From NCBI GenBank assembly GCA_947497145.1, contig CANMFQ010000026.1, positions 1-51,274 on the forward strand: DNA of 51,274 nucleotides. The letters are read 5' to 3'. Below are positions 1 through 8,889 of this stretch, one piece after another. The stretch comes from an uncultured Flavobacteriaceae bacterium. GTDB lineage: Bacteria > Bacteroidota > Bacteroidia > Flavobacteriales > Flavobacteriaceae. Each line of letters begins with the position of its first letter. The first letter of the stretch is position 1. The notes under the pieces are model-generated. The model was not told the DNA's origin. It saw only the letters and a program-made list of their open reading frames with translations, and ran no database searches. A program made the translations under genes and the position numbers.

Positions 1-1875
1 TGTTGTTGTGGGACTTACCGTAGGGTTTGATACCGTGGAATTAAATGTACCTGAAGCTGCGCTCCATTCATAACTATGACCAGGAGTTGGAGTCGCCACG
101 CCTAATTCTACTGAGGTCGTTCTACAATTTATCGTTTGGTCTGCACCTGCATTGGCGACAGGAAGACTATTTATACGCAACCTAGCTGTTGCTTCTTCTT
201 TACAAGAATGATTGGGTGAGGAATACACTATCTTATAAATATTCCCATTATAACTAGCATCAGCACCTGTTAAGTTTAAGGTAACTGCTGTGCCTGAAGT
301 CGTAGTACCCGATGTTGCGCCAGAAGCACCAGGTATTGTTGGAGAAAAACTCGCTCCGTTATTAGTACTTACCTGCCATTGATAACCAATGGAAGCGGAT
401 CTGGGGTTCGCAGTAGCTGTTGCCCTAAATCGTATGCCACTTAAATCATTGCCACACTTATTTATATCAACAGGTGCTTGGCTTATACTAATTGCTGCTC
501 CTGTATTTTGAGAACTACCTATCCCCTGACCAGTACCTGCTCCTCTTGGCACCCCGTTTCTAGTTCCTGTATTGCCTACCACATTCCCTAAATTTGTACT
601 TACTGGTGATGACGAAGTTCCTGTATAGCTAGCACCTCTGTTTCCGCCTGGCAATGATGAATTTACTACATCGCCACTACCAAAATTGCCACTGCCTTCT
701 ACAGCATCAGGGCAACCATCACCGTCACTATCTAAATCTAAATGATTGGGTATGCCATCACCGTCGGTGTCAATTGGGCTACATCTACCTTCAAGAGAAA
801 CAAGATCTATTGCCGATGTGCCATTGGCAAATACCAACTCATGTATAGGTACACCTCCTGTCATGGACAAATCGACTATGTGTTGCGAACCATCACGATC
901 AAGCCTATCTATAAGAACATTGCCATTAACATCCCTTGCAATCACACGCACTCTTCTGGGTGTTGGTACAGGGTCACTCCAAATTGCAAAGGAGTTGGTA
1001 GTCAATTTTGTTACACCATCTGTATCAAAATAAGCAACACTTACGCCTGTACCATTAAAAATCATTTTACTATCATTATCGCCAAATGCTGGCCAAGACC
1101 TATGACTAATAACACTGAAATAATTTGTATTTGCTGTATAATTCCTTGTTTCAACATGTCTAATACGAATACCAAGGGTAGCCAAATGAGTATCCATTGA
1201 ATAACGTCTTCCTGGACTTAACCCTTGGGTTAAATTAACATTAGTTGCGCTTCTACAAAGCATTTCATCGGTATCTAATATACCATCATTATCATCGTCT
1301 AAATCATCACTATTCACAACTCCATCACAATCATAATCTTGATTGTCTGCCGTACCTTGATTTGCACATTGTAAATTGAATGGATATTGCTGTACACTCT
1401 GGAGTTTTTTATTACCTACTTCTAATACCCAATCACCTGAAGTTCCCGTAATATTTGTTGAAGCAGCTACGGTAATACCCAGTGTTTTTTCAAGATAAGC
1501 GACCGCTTGCAAGCCTTTTACCCCTTTAGCGAATTCACATCCATAAATATTTACATTAGGAGCATTACGTGCAGAGAATTTCGTATTATTTTCTAAAAAA
1601 TGGGCTATTTGTTCTGCATTTAACCATTTACCATTGATGCGTAACTCACCTGAACGTCCGTGAGTAAACAAATGAAAAGTCGTTTCTTTTTGGTTACTAT
1701 CACTATGCAAAGCGTGCTGCAAAACATGCTTGCTAGGGATATCATTTTCAATATGAAAAGCTGTTTTTTGTATTGAGGAAGGGATAGGATTGTTAGAAAA
1801 CAGAAAGGTATGGAAAACCAATGCCATCGTCATTATGAACTGAATTCTAATAAACCTAAATGAAAAAAGCAACAT
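1..1875 (-). CDS. Large secreted DUF4347 protein, N-terminal part (runs off the left edge)
   Basis: Translating the minus strand from the ATG at 1875 gives 625 codons without a stop down to base 1, so only the 5' part is present. A hydrophobic signal segment occupies residues 1-27. Residues about 37-155 look like DUF4347, with FHLFTHGRSGEL (67-78), IYGCEFAKG (110-118) and AASTNITGTSGDW (138-149). Two calcium-binding, thrombospondin-3-like Asp runs follow (181-203 and 369-391). Between them is a domain I do not recognise. A Gly/Ser/Asn-rich linker (395-462) and Ig/PKD-like repeats with paired Cys come next. DUF4347 is known from large bacterial surface or adhesin-like proteins. A C-terminal type IX secretion signal would be expected outside the window (inference). 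A second in-frame ATG lies 14 codons downstream. The role is uncertain. Confidence 0.8.
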   Translation of the reverse strand, partial: MLLFSFRFIRIQFIMTMALVFHTFLFSNNPIPSSIQKTAFHIENDIPSKHVLQHALHSDSNQKETTFHLFTHGRSGELRINGKWLNAEQIAHFLENNTKFSARNAPNVNIYGCEFAKGVKGLQAVAYLEKTLGITVAASTNITGTSGDWVLEVGNKKLQSVQQYPFNLQCANQGTADNQDYDCDGVVNSDDLDDDNDGILDTDEMLCRSATNVNLTQGLSPGRRYSMDTHLATLGIRIRHVETRNYTANTNYFSVISHRSWPAFGDNDSKMIFNGTGVSVAYFDTDGVTKLTTNSFAIWSDPVPTPRRVRVIARDVNGNVLIDRLDRDGSQHIVDLSMTGGVPIHELVFANGTSAIDLVSLEGRCSPIDTDGDGIPNHLDLDSDGDGCPDAVEGSGNFGSGDVVNSSLPGGNRGASYTGTSSSPVSTNLGNVVGNTGTRNGVPRGAGTGQGIGSSQNTGAAISISQAPVDINKCGNDLSGIRFRATATANPRSASIGYQWQVSTNNGASFSPTIPGASGATSGTTTSGTAVTLNLTGADASYNGNIYKIVYSSPNHSCKEEATARLRINSLPVANAGADQTINCRTTSVELGVATPTPGHSYEWSAASGTFNSTVSNPTVSPTTT

Positions 1876-2328
1876 ACACTTTAGCTATTTTAACATAAGG
1901 CCTATTGAAGAGCATTTGCTAATGCAACAATTCATTTTGGCTTTATACTGTATCAAATTGAAGTATATCAGCTTTTAACAAATTCTTTGCGTTACATTTT
2001 CCAAAAGAACTTTATAAATTCAATCCTTCTGAAAATCAACAATCAACATATCAAGTAGGTCTTACTAATTTGGGTATTCCAATAATCAAAACTAGGGTAG
2101 TATTTATTTTTATCCATCTTTTCAAGAAGATAATTGACAAGCAGATTCCTTTCTTCGTTGAAATTCAATTTTAGTGCAATAGGTGCTATCTATCTGCTAT
2201 TTACGAAATTACCTTTAGCGATTTTTTTTTACGTTTAATCGGACAGTCGTATCCCATAAATCAGTATTCAAAAACATTTTTTGCTGTAATAAACAGTCTT
2301 AATTGAAGAGAAGAATACCAAGAAATAA
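1876..2328. other. Intergenic region with no recognised gene
   Basis: AT-rich spacer between the start of the DUF4347 gene and the terminator of the fucose operon. It should carry the promoter of the DUF4347 gene on the minus strand. I could not find a convincing TTG plus TAnnTTTG pair, and no conserved short ORF was seen. Confidence 0.5.
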
Positions 2329-2362
2329 AAACAGGACATAGCGTGAAATCTATATCCTGTTT
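2329..2362 (-). terminator. Hairpin terminator of the fucose operon
   Basis: A 12-bp stem (2329-2340 with 2351-2362, including one G-U pair) encloses a 10-base loop. On the minus strand it is followed by a T-rich run, TTTTATTTC. It lies about 85 bases past the fucD stop codon, as expected for the operon end. It could also work weakly on the plus strand. Confidence 0.6.
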
Positions 2363-2446
2363 CTTGATTTTTGAAGTAAAGTGGTCATTACACTAATACC
2401 ATTTTAAAAGCTGCGTTTTCATAGTGTAATGCGTATCATCCAAATT

Positions 2447-3685
2447 TTAATACGCTTTTAAATCGGTGCTCATACCAGGTTCTTGCGGTATAGCATACAA
2501 GCCATTGGCTACTTTAGCAGGAAATTTAAAATACCCTTTTAAATGGGGTATATGTTCTAATAACACCACAGGATGCGCTATTGAAATATGGTTAAATAAC
2601 ACCAGATGCTGATGTATTTGTCCCATATCACCTACGTGAGGTACTACAGGAATGTTGTATTTTTTTGACAATAAACTAATCAATATAAATTCTGATACGC
2701 CACCAACCCTTACAGCATCTACCTGATTAAACGCCATGCAACCCGATTGTATAAAGTTTTTAAAAATAATTTTGTTAGGTACATGTTCGCCCAGGGCAAT
2801 TTTCACATCCACTTGCTGCGCTAGGGTAACATGGGCACTAATATCATCAGGATGGGTAGGTTCTTCAATCCAAAGCGGATTCATTTTTTTAAGCTCCCTG
2901 CATATGTTAATGGCTTCTGGCAAATTCCATTGTTGGTTGGCATCAAACATAATGGTGGCTTGGTCACCTGCTATTTTACGTACCAATGCTGCCCTACGAA
3001 GGTCACGTTGTTGTTCTTTTGAGCCTACTTTTATTTTCATAGCTGTAAAGCCTTGGCTCATTGCCATTTTAATATTATCGGCCACTTTTTTATCAGAATA
3101 ATTAAACCAGCCAATAGAGGTGTCATAACCCGGATATCCTTGTTTTAATATTTGCTTTCGAGCTTCTTTGTTAGGTTCTTGATCCTTTAATAAACCTATG
3201 GCTTCTTCTTTGGTCAAAACATCTTCGTAATAAGAAAAATCAAGGGTATTGACCAAAGCCTCTGGTGTTAATTCAATCAATAGCTTCCAGAGCGGAACTC
3301 CTTTCGTTTTGGCCCAAAGGTCATAACAAGCATTAACAATTGATGCGAGTGCCAAATGAACCACGCCTTTATGAGGGCCCAACCATCTGAAATTAGGATC
3401 ATCTGTCATTTGCCGGTAAACGGTGCCAAAATCTGACATTAGTTCATTAATCTCTTTTCCTTCAATATGTTTTGCCAAATAATCAATGGCCTCACAAACC
3501 AAATGATTACCCGTACCTAAAGTAAATGCAAGCCCAACGCCTTCTACATCCGTATCTGTGTATAACCTACAAACAGCATAGGCATATATGGGGGTTGTAT
3601 GCACTGCGTCTGAACCTGCCCCGTTGGCAAGTGTAAAACGGGTATCTGATGAACTAATTTTTACTATATGTGCTGTTTTTAGCAT
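2447..3685 (-). CDS. fucD: L-fuconate dehydratase (enolase superfamily)
   Basis: A 412-residue member of the mandelate racemase/enolase superfamily. It should dehydrate L-fuconate to 2-keto-3-deoxy-L-fuconate in the cytoplasm using Mg2+. The catalytic frame is complete: MKIKV with K217/K219, metal ligands D248 (in FDANQQW), E274 (in WIEEP) and E300 (in LGEH), and the general-acid/base H350 (in VVPHVGD). Spacing is nearly the same as in the characterised Xanthomonas FucD (K220, D248, E274, E301, H351). The N-terminal capping domain carries GLAFTLGTGN (51-60), typical of the FucD subgroup. It is the last gene of the operon, 258 bases after the fucosidase and followed by a hairpin terminator. 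Another acid-sugar dehydratase specificity is possible, but the fucosidase next door favours fuconate. Confidence 0.87.
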   Translation of the reverse strand: MLKTAHIVKISSSDTRFTLANGAGSDAVHTTPIYAYAVCRLYTDTDVEGVGLAFTLGTGNHLVCEAIDYLAKHIEGKEINELMSDFGTVYRQMTDDPNFRWLGPHKGVVHLALASIVNACYDLWAKTKGVPLWKLLIELTPEALVNTLDFSYYEDVLTKEEAIGLLKDQEPNKEARKQILKQGYPGYDTSIGWFNYSDKKVADNIKMAMSQGFTAMKIKVGSKEQQRDLRRAALVRKIAGDQATIMFDANQQWNLPEAINICRELKKMNPLWIEEPTHPDDISAHVTLAQQVDVKIALGEHVPNKIIFKNFIQSGCMAFNQVDAVRVGGVSEFILISLLSKKYNIPVVPHVGDMGQIHQHLVLFNHISIAHPVVLLEHIPHLKGYFKFPAKVANGLYAIPQEPGMSTDLKAY

Positions 3686-3943
3686 ATTCCTTCTTTTTTA
3701 TTCGCTATTATGTTTAGAAAACTGTTGTGAAACGGCAAAGTGGCTCATAGGCAGCAGCCTCGTAGCTATCTTAATTTGACTTTTACTCTGCTCATAGATA
3801 CATAAAACCTAATGGTATGCTATACGCCCATAGTTTTTATTGCGTAAAACCTCAGCCAATGTCGGCACTGAAGCTCTAATCACTTGTGTAAAATTCTAGT
3901 TTAAAGAACATTTAGTTATAAAATCTTTATTTGCTCGTTTTTA

Positions 3944-5332
3944 CTATTCCATTTTTTTAATTACCGCAATATCAGTTGCACTTTTATTGAGCTCTAATAC
4001 CACTACTGATGCAATATGATCAGGCCAAATACTCGTTTTTATGGTCAAGGTATTTTTGGTGCGTTTTACCTCTAAAGCGGTATCGCCATCTAAAAAATAT
4101 GCCTTTTTGACCTTTACCCCTTTTGGCAAAGAAAGTTTCAATTCATTTTTGGACGTATCAAAAACGTGCAAGTAAATTTTGTTATTTTTATGGGTAGACA
4201 CCATAGCATCTGTTGGAAGGTATGGTCCGCCACGAGTACCATATACAGCTTCGCCATTAATTTTGAGCCAATCACCCATTTCAAAAAGGCGTTCTTTTTG
4301 TCGTTGTTCTATACGGCCATCAAGCATAGGCCCTACATTAAATAATAAATTACCGTCGCCGCCAACTGTTTGTAACAAGGTTTGGATGCATTCTTTTTTT
4401 GATTTTAATTTGTCGTTTGGCTTCCAAGCCCATTGATTGGCAATGGTCATGCAAGTTTCCCATGCATTTTTGTTGTCAAATTTGCCTACTTCTTGCTCAG
4501 GTGTGGCATAATCGCCAGCAAAACGATTGCTTAAGGTTAGCCCTTTCATACCATCGCGCCCCTTATCAACCCTGTTATTAATTAAAATATCGTCTTTAAG
4601 TGAGCGCACATATTTGTACATATCCATTCCCATTTGATGTGTCCAAGCCCATTCCCATTCACCATCAAACCATATAAAAGCTGGATCGTAATTATCTACC
4701 AATTCTTTTAATTGATTTTTAAGAAAAGCCACATACCTATCCATTCGTTTCTTAGTTTCTGGATCGGTAATTTCCTTTTCAAGGTGTTGCTTATAATTTG
4801 GGTCAGGGTATACGACCGGATAATCTTCATGCCGCCAATCGCAAATAGAATAATACGCTCCGAAAACAATTCCTTGTTTCTTACATTCTTCAGCAATGGC
4901 CTTTACTATATCTTTACCATAAGGCGTACTTTCCATATCATAGTCAGTAAATTCACTATTCCATAAACTAAAGCCATCATGGTGTCTAGTAGTAAGTACC
5001 ATATATTTCATGCCCGCTCTTTTTGCAGTTTTCACCCATTCAGCAGCGTCAAATAATACAGGATTGAATTCTTTGTACAACATGTCATAATCTTCTACAG
5101 GGACATCTTTTCCACGCGACCACCCTATCTCGGTACCTCTTAAACTTACAGGTCCCCAATGAATAAACATACCAAAACGCAGGTCTTGAAATTTATTCAG
5201 TGCTTCTTTATTTGTTCTTAAATTTGGATTAGCCTCTCCCCCACCTGAATGCTGTGCTTTTATACCAAAACACATCAAAAAAATTACTATAGCCAACAAG
5301 CGTACTTTACATAGTGTCATATTTATATTCAT
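3944..5332 (-). CDS. GH29 alpha-L-fucosidase, exported
   Basis: A 462-residue glycoside hydrolase family 29 enzyme that releases terminal alpha-L-fucose from glycans with retention of configuration. A signal peptide covers about residues 1-27, with probable cleavage after KAQ. The LMC at 19-21 is a poor lipobox, so a soluble periplasmic enzyme is more likely than a lipoprotein. GH29 hallmarks are FGMFIHWGP (53-61), TTRHHDGFSLWNS (114-126), FGAYYS (157-162) and the nucleophile D223 in FIWFDGEWEW. WETCMTI (291-297) is also typical. The acid/base residue is not conserved in the family, so I do not assign it. The gene lies 23 bases after the oxidoreductase in the same operon. It provides the L-fucose that the symporter, mutarotase and FucD should process. 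No sulfatase is nearby, so sulfated fucan as the substrate is not supported from this window alone. Confidence 0.9.
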   Translation of the reverse strand: MNINMTLCKVRLLAIVIFLMCFGIKAQHSGGGEANPNLRTNKEALNKFQDLRFGMFIHWGPVSLRGTEIGWSRGKDVPVEDYDMLYKEFNPVLFDAAEWVKTAKRAGMKYMVLTTRHHDGFSLWNSEFTDYDMESTPYGKDIVKAIAEECKKQGIVFGAYYSICDWRHEDYPVVYPDPNYKQHLEKEITDPETKKRMDRYVAFLKNQLKELVDNYDPAFIWFDGEWEWAWTHQMGMDMYKYVRSLKDDILINNRVDKGRDGMKGLTLSNRFAGDYATPEQEVGKFDNKNAWETCMTIANQWAWKPNDKLKSKKECIQTLLQTVGGDGNLLFNVGPMLDGRIEQRQKERLFEMGDWLKINGEAVYGTRGGPYLPTDAMVSTHKNNKIYLHVFDTSKNELKLSLPKGVKVKKAYFLDGDTALEVKRTKNTLTIKTSIWPDHIASVVVLELNKSATDIAVIKKME

Positions 5333-5355
5333 TTATAAAATTTAGATTCTTTTAT

Positions 5356-6423
5356 TTATAACAAGGAAGCACCACCCGTTTCACTAGATTGATATGCTGC
5401 CTCCACAAGTCTCATAGTATCATAGGCATCATCAGTGCTATGAGGTAGCTTTATAGTAGGGTCTATAAAATGTCGTTGAAGCCCTGCCATGGTACCTACA
5501 AATGCATGAGGAAACCATCGGCCTTTTAACTGTATTTCTTTCCAGTTCTGCTGTTCGTCATTTAACAACATATATTCAAACTTTGGAGGAAGCCCCTTTG
5601 GGTAGTTTAATGAAAGTCCTATTTGTATTTTTATTGCTCCTTTTGTTCCTTCTATTTTTAAATAAGACTGCTGATGTTTTAACCCAAATTCATGGCCATG
5701 GTTGGCAATAATTCTGGCCTGTGTATAGGTATCATAATCTAAAATCATTGTACTTCTTGTTGAAGCCAGTTCTGCCATCTTAGGATGCTTGATCGTACTA
5801 GCATAGACCTTTTTAGGGTTTCCCAAGAAACTTCGAATAACATCTAAATAGTGTACGCTATGATATAAAATCTCTACTCTAGGTAGTTCAAATAAGAAAC
5901 TCCATAAATGCCATGGTGTATACACGCAAGCCATAATTTCAATATCATAAACATCGCCAATCATGCCCTTATCAATCATCTCTCTTGCAGCGATTACATA
6001 GGGAGCATATCGCATTTGAAAATTAACAGCAGACACAAATTTCTTTCTACGGCATATTTTTAATATTTGCTTAGCCTCAGCTAAAGTTTCACCCATTGGC
6101 TTTTGAATCAAAACAGCAGAACCATCAGGCAGTTGCTCTAAAATTTCAGCGTGTAAATTTGCCGGAAGTGCCAAATCATAAACGGCGTTGCATTCCTTTG
6201 CATCTTCAATCAATTCTGCCAAGGAATTGTATACTTTAGTCACGTGGCTATTTTCTGATTTTAATGCCGTCGCCTTTTCTTTATCCTTGTCATAAATTCC
6301 TCTTACTTCAAAGTTTGCCAACTCGTATGCGGGTAAATGGGCATCTTTCACAATACCACCTCCACCAATAATAACTATTGGAAGTGGATTTTTAGGTAAT
6401 TTTGGCTCTTGTTTTAGTATCAT
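5356..6423 (-). CDS. Gfo/Idh/MocA family NAD(P)-dependent oxidoreductase
   Basis: I chose the ATG at 6423, giving 355 residues, because it overlaps the stop of the upstream mutarotase as TAATG, a pattern of translational coupling. A start 10 codons upstream would overlap by 31 bases. The Rossmann nucleotide-binding motif IIGGGGIVKDAH lies at 18-29. The usual EKP motif appears as QKP (107-109) with the conserved K108. The C-terminal sugar-binding domain has YHSVHYLD (187-194), with H191 and D194 placed like the family's catalytic pair. These enzymes oxidise or reduce sugars and cyclitols. In this operon it could act on L-fucose, L-fuconolactone or a later keto-sugar, but sequence alone does not tell which. 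The window has no separate short-chain fucose dehydrogenase. Confidence 0.82.
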   Translation of the reverse strand: MILKQEPKLPKNPLPIVIIGGGGIVKDAHLPAYELANFEVRGIYDKDKEKATALKSENSHVTKVYNSLAELIEDAKECNAVYDLALPANLHAEILEQLPDGSAVLIQKPMGETLAEAKQILKICRRKKFVSAVNFQMRYAPYVIAAREMIDKGMIGDVYDIEIMACVYTPWHLWSFLFELPRVEILYHSVHYLDVIRSFLGNPKKVYASTIKHPKMAELASTRSTMILDYDTYTQARIIANHGHEFGLKHQQSYLKIEGTKGAIKIQIGLSLNYPKGLPPKFEYMLLNDEQQNWKEIQLKGRWFPHAFVGTMAGLQRHFIDPTIKLPHSTDDAYDTMRLVEAAYQSSETGGASLL

Positions 6424-7085
6424 TATTTTGTAATTGAAGTCAACACTTTCCATTTATCAACTGCCTTTGTATCGGCATTTATCTTTTGAAACTGAGACAC
6501 GTACGTTTGCCATTCTTGTTCTCTAGGTAATTTTGCCCAAGCAGCACCATCTATTTCAAGGTCAAAATCAGGCTTCGTATCCATTACCAAAAAAGCTTGG
6601 TAACCATATAAATATATTTCCATATCAATAATACCCATGGTATTCATATTCTCTAAAATTTGAGGCCAAATATTTTGAGGTGCATGAATTGAAGCATATG
6701 CTGCCAATGCCATTGGATTATTTATTATTTCTAAGGTCATGACAATACGCTTACATTCAATCAGGGTAGTTGTATTTCTGTTAAATACAGTGGGGTCTTT
6801 TTTAAAAATACTGCTTAATGCAACCATATCTCTTTGGTTTAGCAGTCGAGCCAAATATGTTGTATGTGCATTGCATTGTTCCATTAAACCCTGAATAGCT
6901 ATATGTTGCTTTTGTTCTAATACACAAAACCAAAATCGCCCACTTTTATATGCATCAAAAGAGGTTATTTGTAAGTGATTTCTCATACCGTCATCGGCTA
7001 ATTCATTCTTAATGTTAAGAATTTTTTCCTCCATGCAATCAATAACATCGGTTGCAAAACAAAATCTGTTTTTAATCCTCTCCAT
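6423..7085 (-). CDS. L-rhamnose/L-fucose mutarotase-like protein with an extra N-terminal domain
   Basis: I took the ATG at 7085 (220 residues), 22 bases after the symporter stop. A start at 7133 would overlap the symporter by 26 bases and add a hydrophobic Phe-rich stub. Residues about 113-200 match the RhaM/DUF718 mutarotase fold: IVMTLEI, then YASIHAPQNIWPQIL with H134 and W140, then GIIDMEIYLYGYQAFLVMDT, then WAKLPREQEWQTYVSQF. RhaM-type enzymes are about 104 residues and interconvert alpha and beta anomers. The first 100 residues are additional. Their pattern (FCFATDV, a helix, then GRFWFCVLEQ) resembles a degenerate second copy of the same fold (inference). The operon context suggests anomer conversion of L-fucose. 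Confidence 0.78.
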   Translation of the reverse strand: MERIKNRFCFATDVIDCMEEKILNIKNELADDGMRNHLQITSFDAYKSGRFWFCVLEQKQHIAIQGLMEQCNAHTTYLARLLNQRDMVALSSIFKKDPTVFNRNTTTLIECKRIVMTLEIINNPMALAAYASIHAPQNIWPQILENMNTMGIIDMEIYLYGYQAFLVMDTKPDFDLEIDGAAWAKLPREQEWQTYVSQFQKINADTKAVDKWKVLTSITK

Positions 7086-7107
7086 TTTTTTCTTCTTAAA
7101 ACCTATT

Positions 7108-8706
7108 TCAATAAAAAATAGCGTAAATAACAACCATAATAGCTACCAGCCCAATACTCAAATAATTTACAATCTTTGATGAAGCGTCTACTTTTAAATA
7201 AAAGCTTTCAGGAATACTTTGAGGCGACTTATCAAAATATGATACAATCATATAAATACAAGTAGCTATAATAAAATACACATAGGTTTGTCGCAACCAA
7301 TTAATACCCAAACCTTGAGGGCTCGATATATAATTTTCGATACCATTAACGACGGCATACTTTTCAATTAAAAAAATACTTCCAGCTACAAAGCTACCTC
7401 CTAATAAGGTATAAAAAGCCGCATTGGCCGTACCTTTTCTTGATAGAATACCCCATACGAATACCGTTACGATGGCAGGCGCAAAAATGCTAAACATTTG
7501 ATTTATAAGCTCAAAAATACCCCCTAAATCACCCAAAAAAGGAGACCATGCAACCGCCATAACCAAGACAACAACACTTGTAATTCTACCAATCTTTATT
7601 TTGGATACGTCGGATAGGTTAGGTTTTAATTTTGCAAACACGTCATATACAATAAGGGTTGAGCAACTATTTAAGGCTGCTGCAACACTGCTCATAACTG
7701 CGGCTAAAAGTGCTGCAATCATAAGACCTTTTAATCCTACTGGCATTAAATTCATAATCATAATAGGAAGTACACTTTTAGTATCATCTCCAATCTGATC
7801 ATGAAATAAGGCAAAGGCCAAAATACCTGGAACCACCATAATAAAAACAGGGAGTATTTTAAGGAAACCAGCAAATAATGCGCCTAGTTTTGCTTGCTTC
7901 TCTGAGCGTGCCCCAAGTACCCGTTGTACAATGGTTTGGTCAGTACACCAATACCAGATACCCAGTACTAAATGCCCAAAAAGCATATCTAAAAAAGTAA
8001 AGCCTTTTTTAGTTTCATCAAACACTACAGCGCTAAACCTATCAGGATCAACAGCCTCTTTAAGTGCATCGTATGTATGAATACCAACATCTGGTAAATG
8101 ATAAATAGCCAATATGGTAATGGTTAGCGACCCAAGAATAAGAATTAAGGTTTGAACAGTTTCGGTAACTACTACCGATACCAACCCACCTATAACTGTA
8201 TAAATACCCGTTGCTAAAGCAATAATAACAATGGAAATAAAAATATCGAGACCAAACATTTTTTCAAAAACCACTGCTCCTGCATAAAAACTAACGCCAA
8301 TATGCATGAACAATGCTGCCATAATACTAAAAACAGCTAGGATAACACGTGAACGAGAATCATACCTTTTTTCTAGAAATTCTGGCAAGGTGGTTATTTT
8401 GGCTCTTAGATAAAAAGGTATAAAAACAAAGGCAAGAATAATTAACTCAAAAGCTGAAAACCATTCAAAATTACCCCAAACAATACCATCTTTAAAACCA
8501 GATTCTGCAAGACCCACTAAATGCACTGTAGAAATATTTGAAGCAAAAAGAGACGCACCTATTACTGTCCAAGTCAATGATTTTGAGGCTAAAAAATAGC
8601 CTTCACTCGTGTTTTTCTTTTTTCTACTATACCATAAACCAACAAAAATGATGGCCAAAATATAGATTACAATTATAGTTAAATCAATATAAGAAAGTGA
8701 CATCAT
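7108..8706 (-). CDS. Sodium:solute symporter (SSS family), probable L-fucose importer
   Basis: A 532-residue polytopic inner-membrane protein with about 13-14 hydrophobic segments, typical of the SSS/SGLT family. The N-terminal helix IDLTIIVIYILAIIFVGLWY is followed by the family signature region, with YFLASKSLTWTVIGASLFAS (37-56) and NISTVHLVGLAESG (57-70). TTLPEFLEKRYDSRSR is the conserved loop after the third helix. It should import a monosaccharide together with Na+. Its place between the SusC/SusD/FG-GAP genes and the mutarotase, fucosidase and FucD points to L-fucose as the substrate (inference). E. coli uses an MFS FucP, so this would be a functional substitute. A strong hairpin sits 36 bases upstream of its start. 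Confidence 0.85.
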   Translation of the reverse strand: MMSLSYIDLTIIVIYILAIIFVGLWYSRKKKNTSEGYFLASKSLTWTVIGASLFASNISTVHLVGLAESGFKDGIVWGNFEWFSAFELIILAFVFIPFYLRAKITTLPEFLEKRYDSRSRVILAVFSIMAALFMHIGVSFYAGAVVFEKMFGLDIFISIVIIALATGIYTVIGGLVSVVVTETVQTLILILGSLTITILAIYHLPDVGIHTYDALKEAVDPDRFSAVVFDETKKGFTFLDMLFGHLVLGIWYWCTDQTIVQRVLGARSEKQAKLGALFAGFLKILPVFIMVVPGILAFALFHDQIGDDTKSVLPIMIMNLMPVGLKGLMIAALLAAVMSSVAAALNSCSTLIVYDVFAKLKPNLSDVSKIKIGRITSVVVLVMAVAWSPFLGDLGGIFELINQMFSIFAPAIVTVFVWGILSRKGTANAAFYTLLGGSFVAGSIFLIEKYAVVNGIENYISSPQGLGINWLRQTYVYFIIATCIYMIVSYFDKSPQSIPESFYLKVDASSKIVNYLSIGLVAIMVVIYAIFY

Positions 8707-8741
8707 ATATGTTTTAAAGAGGTTGAATGATTAAATGTACT

Positions 8742-8767
8742 AATATTAGGGCTTACGCCCTAATATT
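8742..8767 (-). promoter_or_regulatory. Intergenic hairpin with a GNRA-type loop
   Basis: Perfect 11-bp inverted repeat (8742-8752 with 8757-8767). On the operon transcript the loop reads GUAA closed by C-G, a stable GNRA tetraloop. A run of Ts follows on the plus strand, but the operon is read from the minus strand, where no T run follows. An mRNA-stability or processing element is therefore more likely than a terminator for the operon. It separates the FG-GAP gene from the symporter gene. Confidence 0.6.
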
Positions 8768-8889
8768 TTTTAATAATTTCGAATTCTTTTACAAGGGCCT
8801 TGTTTATAATATTAAAATACGGGGCAAAGATTACGCTTCACCCATCATTAAAAAACTAACTCAAACCAACTATTTTATACTATTGCAAA

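Noticed and set aside
654-1200. Plus-strand ORFs of 64-152 codons
   Set aside because: They lie opposite the long open minus-strand DUF4347 gene and have low-complexity, non-protein-like sequences.
3944-5332. Fucoidan-specific degradation locus
   Set aside because: Only a GH29 fucosidase is present. No sulfatase or fucoidanase gene is in the window.
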